NCBI GenBank assembly: GCA_934661165.1
Contig: CAKUJB010000007.1
Coordinates: forward strand, 1-33,452
Length of the DNA: 33,452 bases
Direction: 5' to 3'
Source of the DNA: an uncultured Microbacteriaceae bacterium
Lineage (GTDB): Bacteria > Actinomycetota > Actinomycetes > Actinomycetales > Microbacteriaceae
The position numbers were made by a program, and so were the translations under genes. Of the stretch, positions 15,393 through 23,478 are shown one piece after another. The notes under the pieces were generated by a model. It was not told the DNA's origin. It made no database searches and worked only from the letters and a program-made list of their open reading frames with translations. The first letter of the stretch is position 1. Every line of letters begins with the position of its first letter.

Positions 15393-16692
15393 CGCGCGTC
15401 GCCGCCACATGGTGCTCACGATGTTCGTGCACCCCGCCGGCTACCACAACTACAGCTGGCGCGGGCCGGACTCCCGGGCCGAGGACTGGGGCAAGCTCGA
15501 CCTCATTGTCGACCTCGCGAAGCAGGCCGAGGCCGCAAAGATCGACGCGATCTTCTTCGCCGACACGACCTCCGCCGACCCGATCCTCGGCGGCGACACG
15601 AAGGTGCTCGGCGTGTACGAGCCGATCACCTCGATGTCCGCGCTCGCGGCGGTCACGCAGCAGGTCGGGCTCATCGGCACCGCCTCGACGACGTTCAATC
15701 TGCCGTACAACGTCGCGCGCCAGTTCCAGGGACTCGACACCCTCACGGGTGGCCGCGCGGGGTGGAACATCGTCACGTCGTGGATCGGCAACGACAACTT
15801 CGGCATCGACGAGATGCCAGACGGCCCCGAGCGCTACCGCCGGGCCATGGAGTTCGTCGAGGTCTGCCGGAAGCTCTGGGGCAGCTGGGACGCCGACGCG
15901 ATCGTCGCCGACCGCGGGGCGGGCGTCTGGGTCGACCCGGCCAAGCTCCACGCGATCGCGCACGACGGCGACTACTTCAAGGTGAAGGGGCCGATCAACA
16001 TGCCCCGCTCGCCGCAGACCGGCCCCGTCCTCGTCCAGGCCGGCTCGTCCGGGCCCGGCATCGAGCTCGGCGCGACCTACGCGGAGCTCATCTACACGGC
16101 GCAGCCGATCCTCGCGAAGAGCGTCGACTTCTACGCGAACTACAAGGAGATCGTCAAGAGCAAGGGGCGCCGCGCCGACGAGGTGTGCATCATCCCGGGC
16201 ATCCTGCCGATCATCGGCCGCACCGAGGCGGAGGCGCAGGAGTACGCCGACGAGCTCGAGAACTGGATCGACTACGCGCACGCGAAGACGCAGCTGCAGA
16301 GCTCGCTCGGCGTCGACATCTCCGACCTCGACTACGACGACAAGGTCCCGGTCGAGCGCTTCGACACCGCGAAGTACAACACGCCGACGAGTCGCGGCAA
16401 CATCTACCGCGCGCAGGCCGAGGCGGGCCGGACGGTCCGCGAGATGATCCGGGCGAATGCGAAGGCCGCCGGCCACCAGTGGATCGTCGGCTCCGCCTCC
16501 CGCGTCGCCGACCTCATGGCGGACTGGTTCCAGCAGCGGGCCTGCGACGGCTTCAACCTCAACGCGCCCTCGCTGCCGGAGGGCTACCACCGCGTCCTCG
16601 AGCTGCTCGTGCCAAAGCTGCAGGAGCGGGGCCTCTTCCACGACGACTACGCGGGCGGCACCCTGCGGGACAACATCGCGGCCGGCCGCTGA
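15385..16692 (+). CDS. NtaA/SnaA/DszA-family flavin-dependent monooxygenase
   Basis: Luciferase-like, reduced-flavin-dependent monooxygenase of about 435 residues. Conserved stretches are LTMFVHPAGYHNYSWRGPDS near the N terminus, KIDAIFFADTTSADPILGG, the family-typical YNVARQFQGLDTLTGGRAGW followed by NIVTSW, and GPVLVQAGSSGPGIELGATY. Family members cleave C-N bonds (nitrilotriacetate, EDTA) or C-S bonds (dibenzothiophene sulfone), or open rings. I place the start at the TTG at 15385, because AGGAGGAGG (15367-15375) sits 9 nt upstream; the ATG at 15409 has no ribosome site. These enzymes need a partner FMN reductase, and none is encoded in the cluster. It is probably the committed step of the pathway. 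Confidence 0.88.
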   Translation: MSDARRRHMVLTMFVHPAGYHNYSWRGPDSRAEDWGKLDLIVDLAKQAEAAKIDAIFFADTTSADPILGGDTKVLGVYEPITSMSALAAVTQQVGLIGTASTTFNLPYNVARQFQGLDTLTGGRAGWNIVTSWIGNDNFGIDEMPDGPERYRRAMEFVEVCRKLWGSWDADAIVADRGAGVWVDPAKLHAIAHDGDYFKVKGPINMPRSPQTGPVLVQAGSSGPGIELGATYAELIYTAQPILAKSVDFYANYKEIVKSKGRRADEVCIIPGILPIIGRTEAEAQEYADELENWIDYAHAKTQLQSSLGVDISDLDYDDKVPVERFDTAKYNTPTSRGNIYRAQAEAGRTVREMIRANAKAAGHQWIVGSASRVADLMADWFQQRACDGFNLNAPSLPEGYHRVLELLVPKLQERGLFHDDYAGGTLRDNIAAGR

Positions 16693-16720
16693 GCCCGGGC
16701 GAGAGATCAAGGGAGATCGA

Positions 16721-18295
16721 ATGCGCGACTACGACTACATCATCGTCGGCGGCGGGACCGCGGGCGCGGTCATGGCGGCACGGCTCACGGAGGACGGCAG
16801 CACGCAGGTGCTCGTCCTCGAGGCAGGGCCGGACTACCGCTCGGCCGACACCCCGGTGCAGTTCCACGACCGCAACCTCGGCTGGGGCCTCTCGCTCGAG
16901 CCGAATCGCGACATGAAGGACCCCGACTTCTTCTTTAGCGACATCACCGCGCGGCGCACCGCCGCGCAGGACGTCTTCCCCTACCGGCGCGGCCGCGGCC
17001 TCGGCGGATCCTCGACGATCAACGGCCTGTGCGCCATCCGCGGCGTGCCCGAGGACTTCGCCCTCTGGGAGGAGATGGGCGCGACCGGCTGGGGCTACCG
17101 CGACCTGCTCCCGGCGTTCAAGGCCTCGGAGACTGACGCGCAGTTCCCCGACTCCCCGTGGCACGGCGACGCCGGCCCGATCCCCGTCTACCGGGAGCCG
17201 GAGGCCGGCTGGGGCGGGACCGACTTCGCGCTGCGCGACGGCGCGCTCGAGGCCGGCTACGGCTGGCACCCGGACCACAACGCCCCCGACGGCACCGGCG
17301 CGACGCCGTTCGCGATGAACATCCGGGACGGCAAGCGCGTCTCGACGAATGACGGCTACCTCGAGCCGGCACGCGACCGCGCGAATCTCACGATCGTCGG
17401 GGGTGTCACGGTCGACCGGGTCATCCTCGAGGACGGTCGCGCGGTCGGCGTGCGACTCGTCGGCGGCGCCGAGCACCGGGTCGTGCGGGGCGGCGAGGTG
17501 CTCCTCGCGGCGGGCGCCATCCACTCCCCGGCCATCCTGCTGCGCAGCGGCATCGGCCCGGAGGGCGAGCTGCGACGCCTCGGCGCCGACGTGAAGGCGA
17601 TCCTTCCGGTCGGACTCGGGCATCAGGACCACGCCGTGCTCTTCGTCACCGTCCCCGTCACGCCCGAATCGCAGGACTGCGTCGGCAACCGGCCGACGAA
17701 CGTCGTCGTCCGCTACTCCTCGGGCATCGGCGGCGCGCACGCGAACGACATGATGCTCATGGCCTCGAACCACAACTACTGGTTCGGCCTGCCCTCCGCG
17801 GGCATCGCGGTGCAGCTCAATCAGGCGTACACGCGCGGCGGCTTCCACCTGCCGAGCCTCGACCCGACGGTCGACCCGCACCTCGAGATGAACCTCCTGG
17901 CCGACTCGCGCGACCGCGCTCGGATGGTCGACGGCATCGAGCGGATCCGCGAGATCATCGCGCACCCGACGATGCGCGCGATCCAGACCGGCGATCCCGA
18001 GTTCCCCGCGACCGACGACGGCATCCTCGCGTCGGTCAAGGACGTCATGCACGTGTGCTCGACCGCCCGCATGGGCCAGGTCGACGACCCCGAGGCCGTC
18101 GTCGACACCGAGTGCCGCGTCATCGGCGTCGGCGGACTGCGGGTCATCGACGCCTCGATCTTCCCGACCGTCCCGAGCGCGAACATCGCGCTGACGGTCA
18201 TCGCCGTCGCGGAGCTCCTCGCCTCGCGGATGACCGGTCGGCCGCTGCCCGCGACCGACGACGAGTACCAGGAAGTGGGGGTGCCGGTCGCATGA
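16721..18295 (+). CDS. GMC-family FAD oxidoreductase
   Basis: Glucose-methanol-choline type flavoprotein that oxidises an alcohol to an aldehyde or ketone; 524 residues. The FAD-binding motif is YIIVGGGTAGAVMAARL at about 6-22. GMC signature 1 is RRGRGLGGSSTINGL, and signature 2 is GAIHSPAILLRSGIGP. The C-terminal active site has H444 in HVCSTARMG and N488 in PTVPSANIAL, an H/N pair; many GMC members have H/H or H/N here. A GGGAGA ribosome site precedes the ATG. It overlaps the aldehyde dehydrogenase gene by 4 nt, which suggests that its product is an aldehyde passed directly to that enzyme. The natural substrate is unknown. Confidence 0.92.
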   Translation: MRDYDYIIVGGGTAGAVMAARLTEDGSTQVLVLEAGPDYRSADTPVQFHDRNLGWGLSLEPNRDMKDPDFFFSDITARRTAAQDVFPYRRGRGLGGSSTINGLCAIRGVPEDFALWEEMGATGWGYRDLLPAFKASETDAQFPDSPWHGDAGPIPVYREPEAGWGGTDFALRDGALEAGYGWHPDHNAPDGTGATPFAMNIRDGKRVSTNDGYLEPARDRANLTIVGGVTVDRVILEDGRAVGVRLVGGAEHRVVRGGEVLLAAGAIHSPAILLRSGIGPEGELRRLGADVKAILPVGLGHQDHAVLFVTVPVTPESQDCVGNRPTNVVVRYSSGIGGAHANDMMLMASNHNYWFGLPSAGIAVQLNQAYTRGGFHLPSLDPTVDPHLEMNLLADSRDRARMVDGIERIREIIAHPTMRAIQTGDPEFPATDDGILASVKDVMHVCSTARMGQVDDPEAVVDTECRVIGVGGLRVIDASIFPTVPSANIALTVIAVAELLASRMTGRPLPATDDEYQEVGVPVA

Positions 18296-19755
18296 GCACC
18301 GTGACCAGTCAGGACGCCGCGAAGCTCGAGGAGCTGCGCGCACAGCTCGAGGGCGTGGGCCACCTCATCGGCGGCGAGATCGTGCGCAGCACCGAGACGT
18401 TCACCGTCATGGCGCCGTGGGCCGGCGAGCCGCTCGCGGAGTGCCCGTCGGCGAGCGCGGCCGACCTCGACCGGGCGATGGCCGCCGCGACCGCGGCGCA
18501 GCCCGGCTGGGCGCGCGACGAGGCCGAGCGGCAGCGCGTGCTGCGCGCCGCGGCCGATGCGCTCGAGGCGGACAAGGACCGGATCGGCGCCGTCATCGCC
18601 GCCGAGACCGGCAAGCCGATCGCGATCGCGACCGGTGAGGTCATCGGCGCCGCCGCGCACATGCGCTACCACGCGGACGAGGTCATCCCCGTCGAGACGA
18701 TCGTCGACGACGAGACGCAGACGATCATGGTCGTCCACGAGCCGATCGGCGTCGTCGTCGCGATCACGCCGTGGAACGGCCCGCTGCTCATGCTCGCGAA
18801 CAAGACCGCGGCGGCGCTCCGGGCCGGCAACACGGTCGTCGCGAAGCCGTCGCCGTTCACCCCGTTCTCCTCGCTGCTGTTCGGCGAGGTGCTGAAGGAC
18901 ATCGTGCCCGCGGGCGTCGTCAACGTCCTCGCGGGCGGCGACGCGCTCGGCGTCGCGATGACGCAGCACCCCGATGTCGCGATGGTCTCCTTCACCGGCT
19001 CGATCCGGGCGGGGCAGGCGATCATGGAGCAGTCCGCGCAGGGTCTGCGCCGTCTCCAGCTCGAGCTCGGCGGCAACGACGCGGCGGTCGTCCTGCCGGA
19101 CGTCGATGTCGCGGAGGTCGCGCCGCGGATCTATCGGGGCGCATTCGCGCTCTCCGGTCAGATCTGCGCCGCGATCAAGCGGCTCTACGTCCACGAGTCG
19201 ATCGCCGAGGCACTGATCGGCGAGCTCAAGGCGATCGCCGAGACGCACCGTCCCGGCTCCCCGTGGGACCCGGAGACGACGATGGGCCCGTCGACGACGA
19301 AGCCGCAATACGAGCTCGTCAAGGGCCTCATCGACGACGCGATCGCGCAGGGCGCGACCGTCGTCACCGGCGGGAAGGCGCTCGACCGGCCCGGGTACTT
19401 CATCGAGCCGACGATCCTCACGGATGTCGACCACGGGGTGCGCGTCGTCGACGTCGAGCAGTTCGGCCCCGTGCTGCCGGTCATGACCTTCTCGGACATC
19501 GACGAGGTCATGACTCGCGTCAACTCGACCGACTACGGCCTCGGCGGCTCGGTCTGGACGCAGGACATCCCTGCGGCCATCGAGCTCGCGCGTCGCTTCG
19601 AGTCGGGGTCGACCTGGATCAACCGGCACCCGCACGTGGGCGCCGACGTCCCGTTCGGCGGCGTCAAGCTCAGCGGCATCGGCCGCGAGGGCGGCCCGAA
19701 GTCCTATGAGTCGTTCACCGAGCCCAAGACCATTTCCATCCTGAAGCAGCCCTAG
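18292..19755 (+). CDS. NAD(P)-dependent aldehyde dehydrogenase
   Basis: Oxidises an aldehyde to a carboxylic acid; 487 residues. The catalytic Cys292 lies in SGQICAAIKRLYVHE, the general base Glu258 in LELGGND, and Asn162 in ITPWNGPL. The cofactor Lys185 is in VVAKPSPFTP, and the FTGSIRAGQ loop is present. All key residues are intact. The start ATG overlaps the GMC stop (ATGA), so the two are translationally coupled and probably act in sequence. The subgroup cannot be assigned by eye. Confidence 0.92.
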   Translation: MSTVTSQDAAKLEELRAQLEGVGHLIGGEIVRSTETFTVMAPWAGEPLAECPSASAADLDRAMAAATAAQPGWARDEAERQRVLRAAADALEADKDRIGAVIAAETGKPIAIATGEVIGAAAHMRYHADEVIPVETIVDDETQTIMVVHEPIGVVVAITPWNGPLLMLANKTAAALRAGNTVVAKPSPFTPFSSLLFGEVLKDIVPAGVVNVLAGGDALGVAMTQHPDVAMVSFTGSIRAGQAIMEQSAQGLRRLQLELGGNDAAVVLPDVDVAEVAPRIYRGAFALSGQICAAIKRLYVHESIAEALIGELKAIAETHRPGSPWDPETTMGPSTTKPQYELVKGLIDDAIAQGATVVTGGKALDRPGYFIEPTILTDVDHGVRVVDVEQFGPVLPVMTFSDIDEVMTRVNSTDYGLGGSVWTQDIPAAIELARRFESGSTWINRHPHVGADVPFGGVKLSGIGREGGPKSYESFTEPKTISILKQP

Positions 19756-19767
19756 TCACGCGATTCC

Positions 19768-19891
19768 AAGGAGGTGGCATCGCAACCGCACCCGTCGCCC
19801 AGTGCGACACCCCACCTGCAATGAAGCACCACCCTGGTCCCGAGCCCGGGACCACCAGATCGGGCGGACCCGCCCGGATTGCGAGCGATCG
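19768..19891 (+). promoter_or_regulatory. Structured leader before the solute-binding protein gene
   Basis: The gap between the aldehyde dehydrogenase and the transporter holds a perfect anti-16S match, AAGGAGGT (19768-19775), with no ATG, GTG or TTG at a usable distance. Two hairpins follow: GGTCCCG/CGGGACC (19836-19853) and CGGGCG/CGCCCG (19861-19876). A 24-codon frame starting at 19821 ends with a TGA overlapping the ATG at 19892 (ATGA). The hairpins may protect or pause the message upstream of an abundantly needed lipoprotein. Seen in sequence; function inferred. Confidence 0.45.
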
Positions 19892-20914
19892 ATGAAGATC
19901 AACACCATGAAGCGAGCCGTCGCCCTCGGGGCGGCCGGACTCACGGCTTTCGCCCTTGCGGCGTGCGCTCCCAGCGCGCCCGAGCCGACCACCGCGCCCA
20001 CGCCGACCGAGTCGGCGGATGCCGGGCCGGACCTGACCCCGGCCACGATCAAGCTGATCCTGGCGCCGGTGTTCTACGAGCCCGTCTACATCGCCGAGGA
20101 GCAGGGCCTCTTCGCCGACCTCGGCCTCACGGTCGAGATCGTCCCGGGCGGCACGGCGAACGAGAACACCGCGCAGCTCATCGCCGGCCAAGCGGACATC
20201 GCGATGTCCTCCGCGGTCGCGCTCATCCCCGCGGTGGCGCAGGGCGTGCCGCTGCTCACCGTCCTCGGCGCGACGAGCTCCGACCCCGACGTCGTCACCT
20301 CCGGGCTGCTCGCGACCGCCGACAGCGGCATCACCGGCCCCGGGGACTTCGCCGGCAAGACGATCTGCCTGCAGGGCCTCAACGAGACGACGCACCTCGG
20401 CACGCTCATCCTCGCCAAGGAGGCGGGCGTGGCCGCCGACGAGATGACCTTCGTCCAGATCCCGCTGCCGAACCTCGTGCAGTCGGTCGTCGACGGGACG
20501 TGCGATGTCGGCTACCCGATCGGCAACGCCTACGCCGCCGGCCTCGAGCAGGGGCTCGTCCAGGTCGGCGAGCCGTCGGTCGAGGCGCTCGCGGGCGGCC
20601 CGAGCGTGACCTACGCGGCGACCCGCGACTGGATCGCGGCGAACGAGAGCGCCCTGACGCGCTTCCAGCAGGCGGTCGCCGAGGCGGCGGAGCTCGGTCG
20701 TGCCGACAACTTCGCGCTCATCCGCGAGGTCCAGCTCGAGCGCTCGCAGACCCCGCCGGAGGTCATCAAGTCGCAGGTCCTCGCCGGCTACCAGACGGAC
20801 ATGTTCGTCTCGGGCTGGACGAAGACGCTCGACGGCATGGCCGAGTTCGGCATGCTCGACCGGCAGATGCCGTACACGGAGTTCGTGTCGGACCTCGCGC
20901 CGATGCAGCCGTAG
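19892..20914 (+). CDS. ABC transporter solute-binding lipoprotein (NMT1/SsuA type)
   Basis: A 340-residue extracytoplasmic receptor. The lipoprotein signal is a basic start, a hydrophobic core and a LAAC lipobox with C25 as the lipid-anchored residue. A Thr/Pro-rich linker follows. The mature domain shows the NMT1/THI5-SsuA pattern: LAPVFYEPVYIAEEQGLFAD, LGLTVEIVPGGTANENTAQL, IAGQADIAMSSAVALIPAVA. Family ligands include sulfonates, pyrimidines, riboflavin and aromatic acids. The start may be the ATG at 19907 instead. It is first in the transporter part, and its ligand should be the substrate of the whole cluster. Confidence 0.92.
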   Translation: MKINTMKRAVALGAAGLTAFALAACAPSAPEPTTAPTPTESADAGPDLTPATIKLILAPVFYEPVYIAEEQGLFADLGLTVEIVPGGTANENTAQLIAGQADIAMSSAVALIPAVAQGVPLLTVLGATSSDPDVVTSGLLATADSGITGPGDFAGKTICLQGLNETTHLGTLILAKEAGVAADEMTFVQIPLPNLVQSVVDGTCDVGYPIGNAYAAGLEQGLVQVGEPSVEALAGGPSVTYAATRDWIAANESALTRFQQAVAEAAELGRADNFALIREVQLERSQTPPEVIKSQVLAGYQTDMFVSGWTKTLDGMAEFGMLDRQMPYTEFVSDLAPMQP

Positions 20915-20962
20915 CACTCGCGACACTGAGCACCACACACTGAGAGAGGGGTGGGCAGGATC

Positions 20963-21811
20963 ATGACCGTCATGCCATCGGCGCCGCCGAAGACCGCCGT
21001 CGTACGGACGGCCGGACCCGAGACGCCTTGGTACCGGACGCGGAGCAAGCGCCTCATGGCGCGCCTCGCGGTCGGGGTCGCCATCGTGGCGATCTGGTGG
21101 CTGGCGGCCACGTTCCGCTGGCTGCCGCCGGAGATCCTGCCCGCCCCGCTCGACGTGCTCAGCGCATTCGTCGGCCTCGCCTTCACCGGCGCGTTCTGGG
21201 GGAACTTCTTCCAGACGCTCGGGAACGGCATGGCCGCGCTCGGGATCGCCATCGTCATCGGCGTGCCGCTCGGGCTCGTCCTCGGGCTCGTGCCGGCCGT
21301 CGAGCGCACGACCCGGTTCCTCCTCGACCTCGGGCGCTCGTTCCCGCAGATCGCGCTGCTGCCGGTCATGGTCCTCCTTTTCGGGGCGACCGCGCAGATG
21401 GAGATCCTCGTCATCGTCCTCAGCGTGCTGTGGCCGGTCCTGCTCCAGACGATCTACGGCTCGCGGCGCATGGACCCGGTCATCCGGGACACCGTGAAGT
21501 CGTACCGGATCAAGATCGGCTACGTCTTCGGGAAGGTGCTGCTGCCCGGTGCCGCGCCGTTCACGATGACCGGCATCCGAGTCGCCGCGTCCGTCTCGAT
21601 CCTCGTCGCGATGAGCGTCGAGCTGCTCGCCTGGACGCCGGGCATGGGCTCCGCGCTCGGGCGGGCACAGATCGAGGAGGCGCCGGACATCGCGCTCGGC
21701 TACCTCTTCTGGGCCGGCTTCCTCGGCCTCGGCCTCAACTACCTGTTCCAGTTCATCGAGGACAAGGCCCTCGTGTGGAACGCCCGCGGCGACCTGGCGG
21801 TGAGCTCCTGA
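20963..21811 (+). CDS. ABC transporter permease (SsuC/TauC type) 1
   Basis: A 282-residue inner-membrane permease. About six hydrophobic segments are visible, the first near residues 30-50 (VGVAIVAIWWLAATFRW). The cytoplasmic coupling motif is a long loop with SYRIKIGYVFGKVLLPGAAP, corresponding to the EAA motif that contacts the ATPase. The start is taken at the ATG at 20963, with the G-rich GAGAGGGG 12 nt upstream; a GTG at 20951 is possible. The stop overlaps the next ATG by one base (TGATG). It is paired with a second, different permease, giving a heterodimeric channel. Confidence 0.88.
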   Translation: MTVMPSAPPKTAVVRTAGPETPWYRTRSKRLMARLAVGVAIVAIWWLAATFRWLPPEILPAPLDVLSAFVGLAFTGAFWGNFFQTLGNGMAALGIAIVIGVPLGLVLGLVPAVERTTRFLLDLGRSFPQIALLPVMVLLFGATAQMEILVIVLSVLWPVLLQTIYGSRRMDPVIRDTVKSYRIKIGYVFGKVLLPGAAPFTMTGIRVAASVSILVAMSVELLAWTPGMGSALGRAQIEEAPDIALGYLFWAGFLGLGLNYLFQFIEDKALVWNARGDLAVSS

Positions 21812-22578
21812 TGAAGATCCTCAAGCCCGTGGGGCGCGTGCTCGAGCAGCTCTGGCTGCCGGCCCTGCTCATCGCCTTCTGGTGGTTCGGCTCCGCGTCG
21901 AGCACGAACCCGTTCATCCCGCCGCTGTCGGAGATGGTCGACGCCTTCTTCATCGAGCTCGAGTCCGGGCGCCTCGCGGCGAACGCGTACGCGAGCCTCC
22001 GGAACATCGCGGCGGGCCTCGCGATCGGCGTCATCGGCGGCATCGGGATCGGCACGACGGTCGGGCTCTCGCGGGCCGCGCGGACCGTCCTCGACCCGTA
22101 CCTGCAGTTCGCGAGGTCGATCCCGCAGGTCGCCATCATCCCGATCATCATCGGCGCCTTCGGCATCACGCCGCTGCCGAAGATCTGGGCGATCGCCTTC
22201 GCCTGCATCTGGCCGATCCTCCTCAACACGGTCGACGGCATCCGCGCGATCGACCCCGGCGTGCGGGACATGGTCAAGTCGTACCGCGTCTCGACGACCC
22301 GCTCCCTCTTCAAGGTGATGATCCCGGCGGCCCTGCCGCAGATCATGTCCGGCGTGCGCATCTCGCTGTCCGTCGCGGTCGTCGTCATGGTCGTCAGCGA
22401 GATCTACGGCTCGACCGAGGGCCTCGGCTACTTCATCAACTACACCAAGAGCCTCTTCCAGATGGAGAACACCTGGATGGCGACCCTCGTCGTCGGCCTC
22501 ATGGGGTACCTGCTCAGCGTCATCTTCCTCGTCATCGAGAAGTACGCGCTGCGGTGGTACCACGAGTCCGCCGAATGA
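21811..22578 (+). CDS. ABC transporter permease (SsuC/TauC type) 2
   Basis: A 255-residue permease similar in plan to its neighbour. Hydrophobic segments are LPALLIAFWWFGS, a Gly/Ile-rich segment at about 65-90 (NIAAGLAIGVIGGIGIGTTV), IIPIIIGAFG, IWAIAFACIWPILL, and a C-terminal LVVGLMGYLLSVIFLV. The EAA-like loop is VKSYRVSTTRSLFKVMIPAA. Most transporters of this family use two identical permease subunits, so two distinct genes imply an asymmetric channel. It is coupled to the first permease by the TGATG junction. Confidence 0.9.
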   Translation: MKILKPVGRVLEQLWLPALLIAFWWFGSASSTNPFIPPLSEMVDAFFIELESGRLAANAYASLRNIAAGLAIGVIGGIGIGTTVGLSRAARTVLDPYLQFARSIPQVAIIPIIIGAFGITPLPKIWAIAFACIWPILLNTVDGIRAIDPGVRDMVKSYRVSTTRSLFKVMIPAALPQIMSGVRISLSVAVVVMVVSEIYGSTEGLGYFINYTKSLFQMENTWMATLVVGLMGYLLSVIFLVIEKYALRWYHESAE

Positions 22579-22621
22579 CCACGACCTCACGAACCGACCG
22601 ACCCGAGCACAGGAGACCGAC

Positions 22622-23434
22622 ATGGCGATGACCGGGAGCACCAGCACCACCTCGACGCAGCCGAAGGACACGCGGCTCATCGTCAAGGACCTCGGCAAGA
22701 CGTATGTGACCAACGGCGAGCCGCACGAGATCTTCGGCGGCATCGACCTCGTCGTCGCGCCGCACGAGATCGTCTCCATCGTCGGCCCGTCCGGCGTCGG
22801 CAAGACGACCCTGCTGCGCTGCCTCGCGGGTCTGCTCGCGCCGACCGTCGGCGAGGTGCGGATCGGCGACCGGAGGCTCACCGAGCCCGTCCCCGAGATG
22901 GGCGTCGTCTTCCAGGACTACAGCCGCTCGCTGCTGCCGTGGATGCGCTCGCGCGAGAACGTCGCCTTCCCGCTCGAGTCGAAGGGCATCGGCCGGGCCG
23001 AGCGGCGCCGCATCGCGGAGGAGTCACTCACGGCCGTCGGCCTCGAGGGCGCCGGGCACAAGTACCCGTGGCAGATGTCCGGCGGCATGCAGCAGCGCGT
23101 CGCGATCGCCCGCGCACTCGCGTACCAGTCGGAGGTGCTCCTCATGGACGAGCCCTTCGCCTCCGTCGATGCGCAGACCCGCTTCGACCTCGAGGACCTC
23201 GTGCTCGACCTGCGCAAGCGGCTCGGCGTCTCGATCGTCCTCGTCACGCACGACATCGACGAGGCGGTCTACCTCGCCGACCGCGTCGTCGTGCTCTCCG
23301 GCAAGCCCGCGAGCGTCGTCGACCTCGTCGAGGTCGACCTCGGCAAGGACCGCGATCAGATCGCGACGAAGGCCGTGCCGGCCTTCGCGGAGGCGCGCAC
23401 CCGCGTCCTCAAGCAGATCCGCCGCGAAGCCTGA
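22622..23434 (+). CDS. ABC transporter ATPase (SsuB/TauB type)
   Basis: A 270-residue ATP-binding subunit that energises import. Walker A GPSGVGKT is at 55-62, and the Q-loop VFQDYSRSLLPW is near 98. The signature SGGMQQR is at 153-159, Walker B VLLMDEPFASVD at 172-183, and the switch histidine is H210 in VTHD. It is complete. It follows the two permeases after 43 nt and completes the importer. The N terminus has a short Ser/Thr-rich extension of about 15 residues. Confidence 0.93.
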   Translation: MAMTGSTSTTSTQPKDTRLIVKDLGKTYVTNGEPHEIFGGIDLVVAPHEIVSIVGPSGVGKTTLLRCLAGLLAPTVGEVRIGDRRLTEPVPEMGVVFQDYSRSLLPWMRSRENVAFPLESKGIGRAERRRIAEESLTAVGLEGAGHKYPWQMSGGMQQRVAIARALAYQSEVLLMDEPFASVDAQTRFDLEDLVLDLRKRLGVSIVLVTHDIDEAVYLADRVVVLSGKPASVVDLVEVDLGKDRDQIATKAVPAFAEARTRVLKQIRREA

Positions 23435-23478
23435 CCGACCCGGCCCGACCGCACACCAGGAAAGGACGCTGAGCGCCC

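Noticed and set aside
15385..19755. Assignment of the pathway to nitrilotriacetate, riboflavin, pyridoxine or polyethylene glycol breakdown
   Set aside because: Each shares one or two enzyme families with the block but not the full set. The hallmark partners (for example a dedicated flavin reductase or lactonase) are absent.
19756..19891. Riboswitch such as TPP or FMN before the NMT1-type binding protein
   Set aside because: The conserved core sequences of those riboswitches are not present; there are only two simple GC hairpins.
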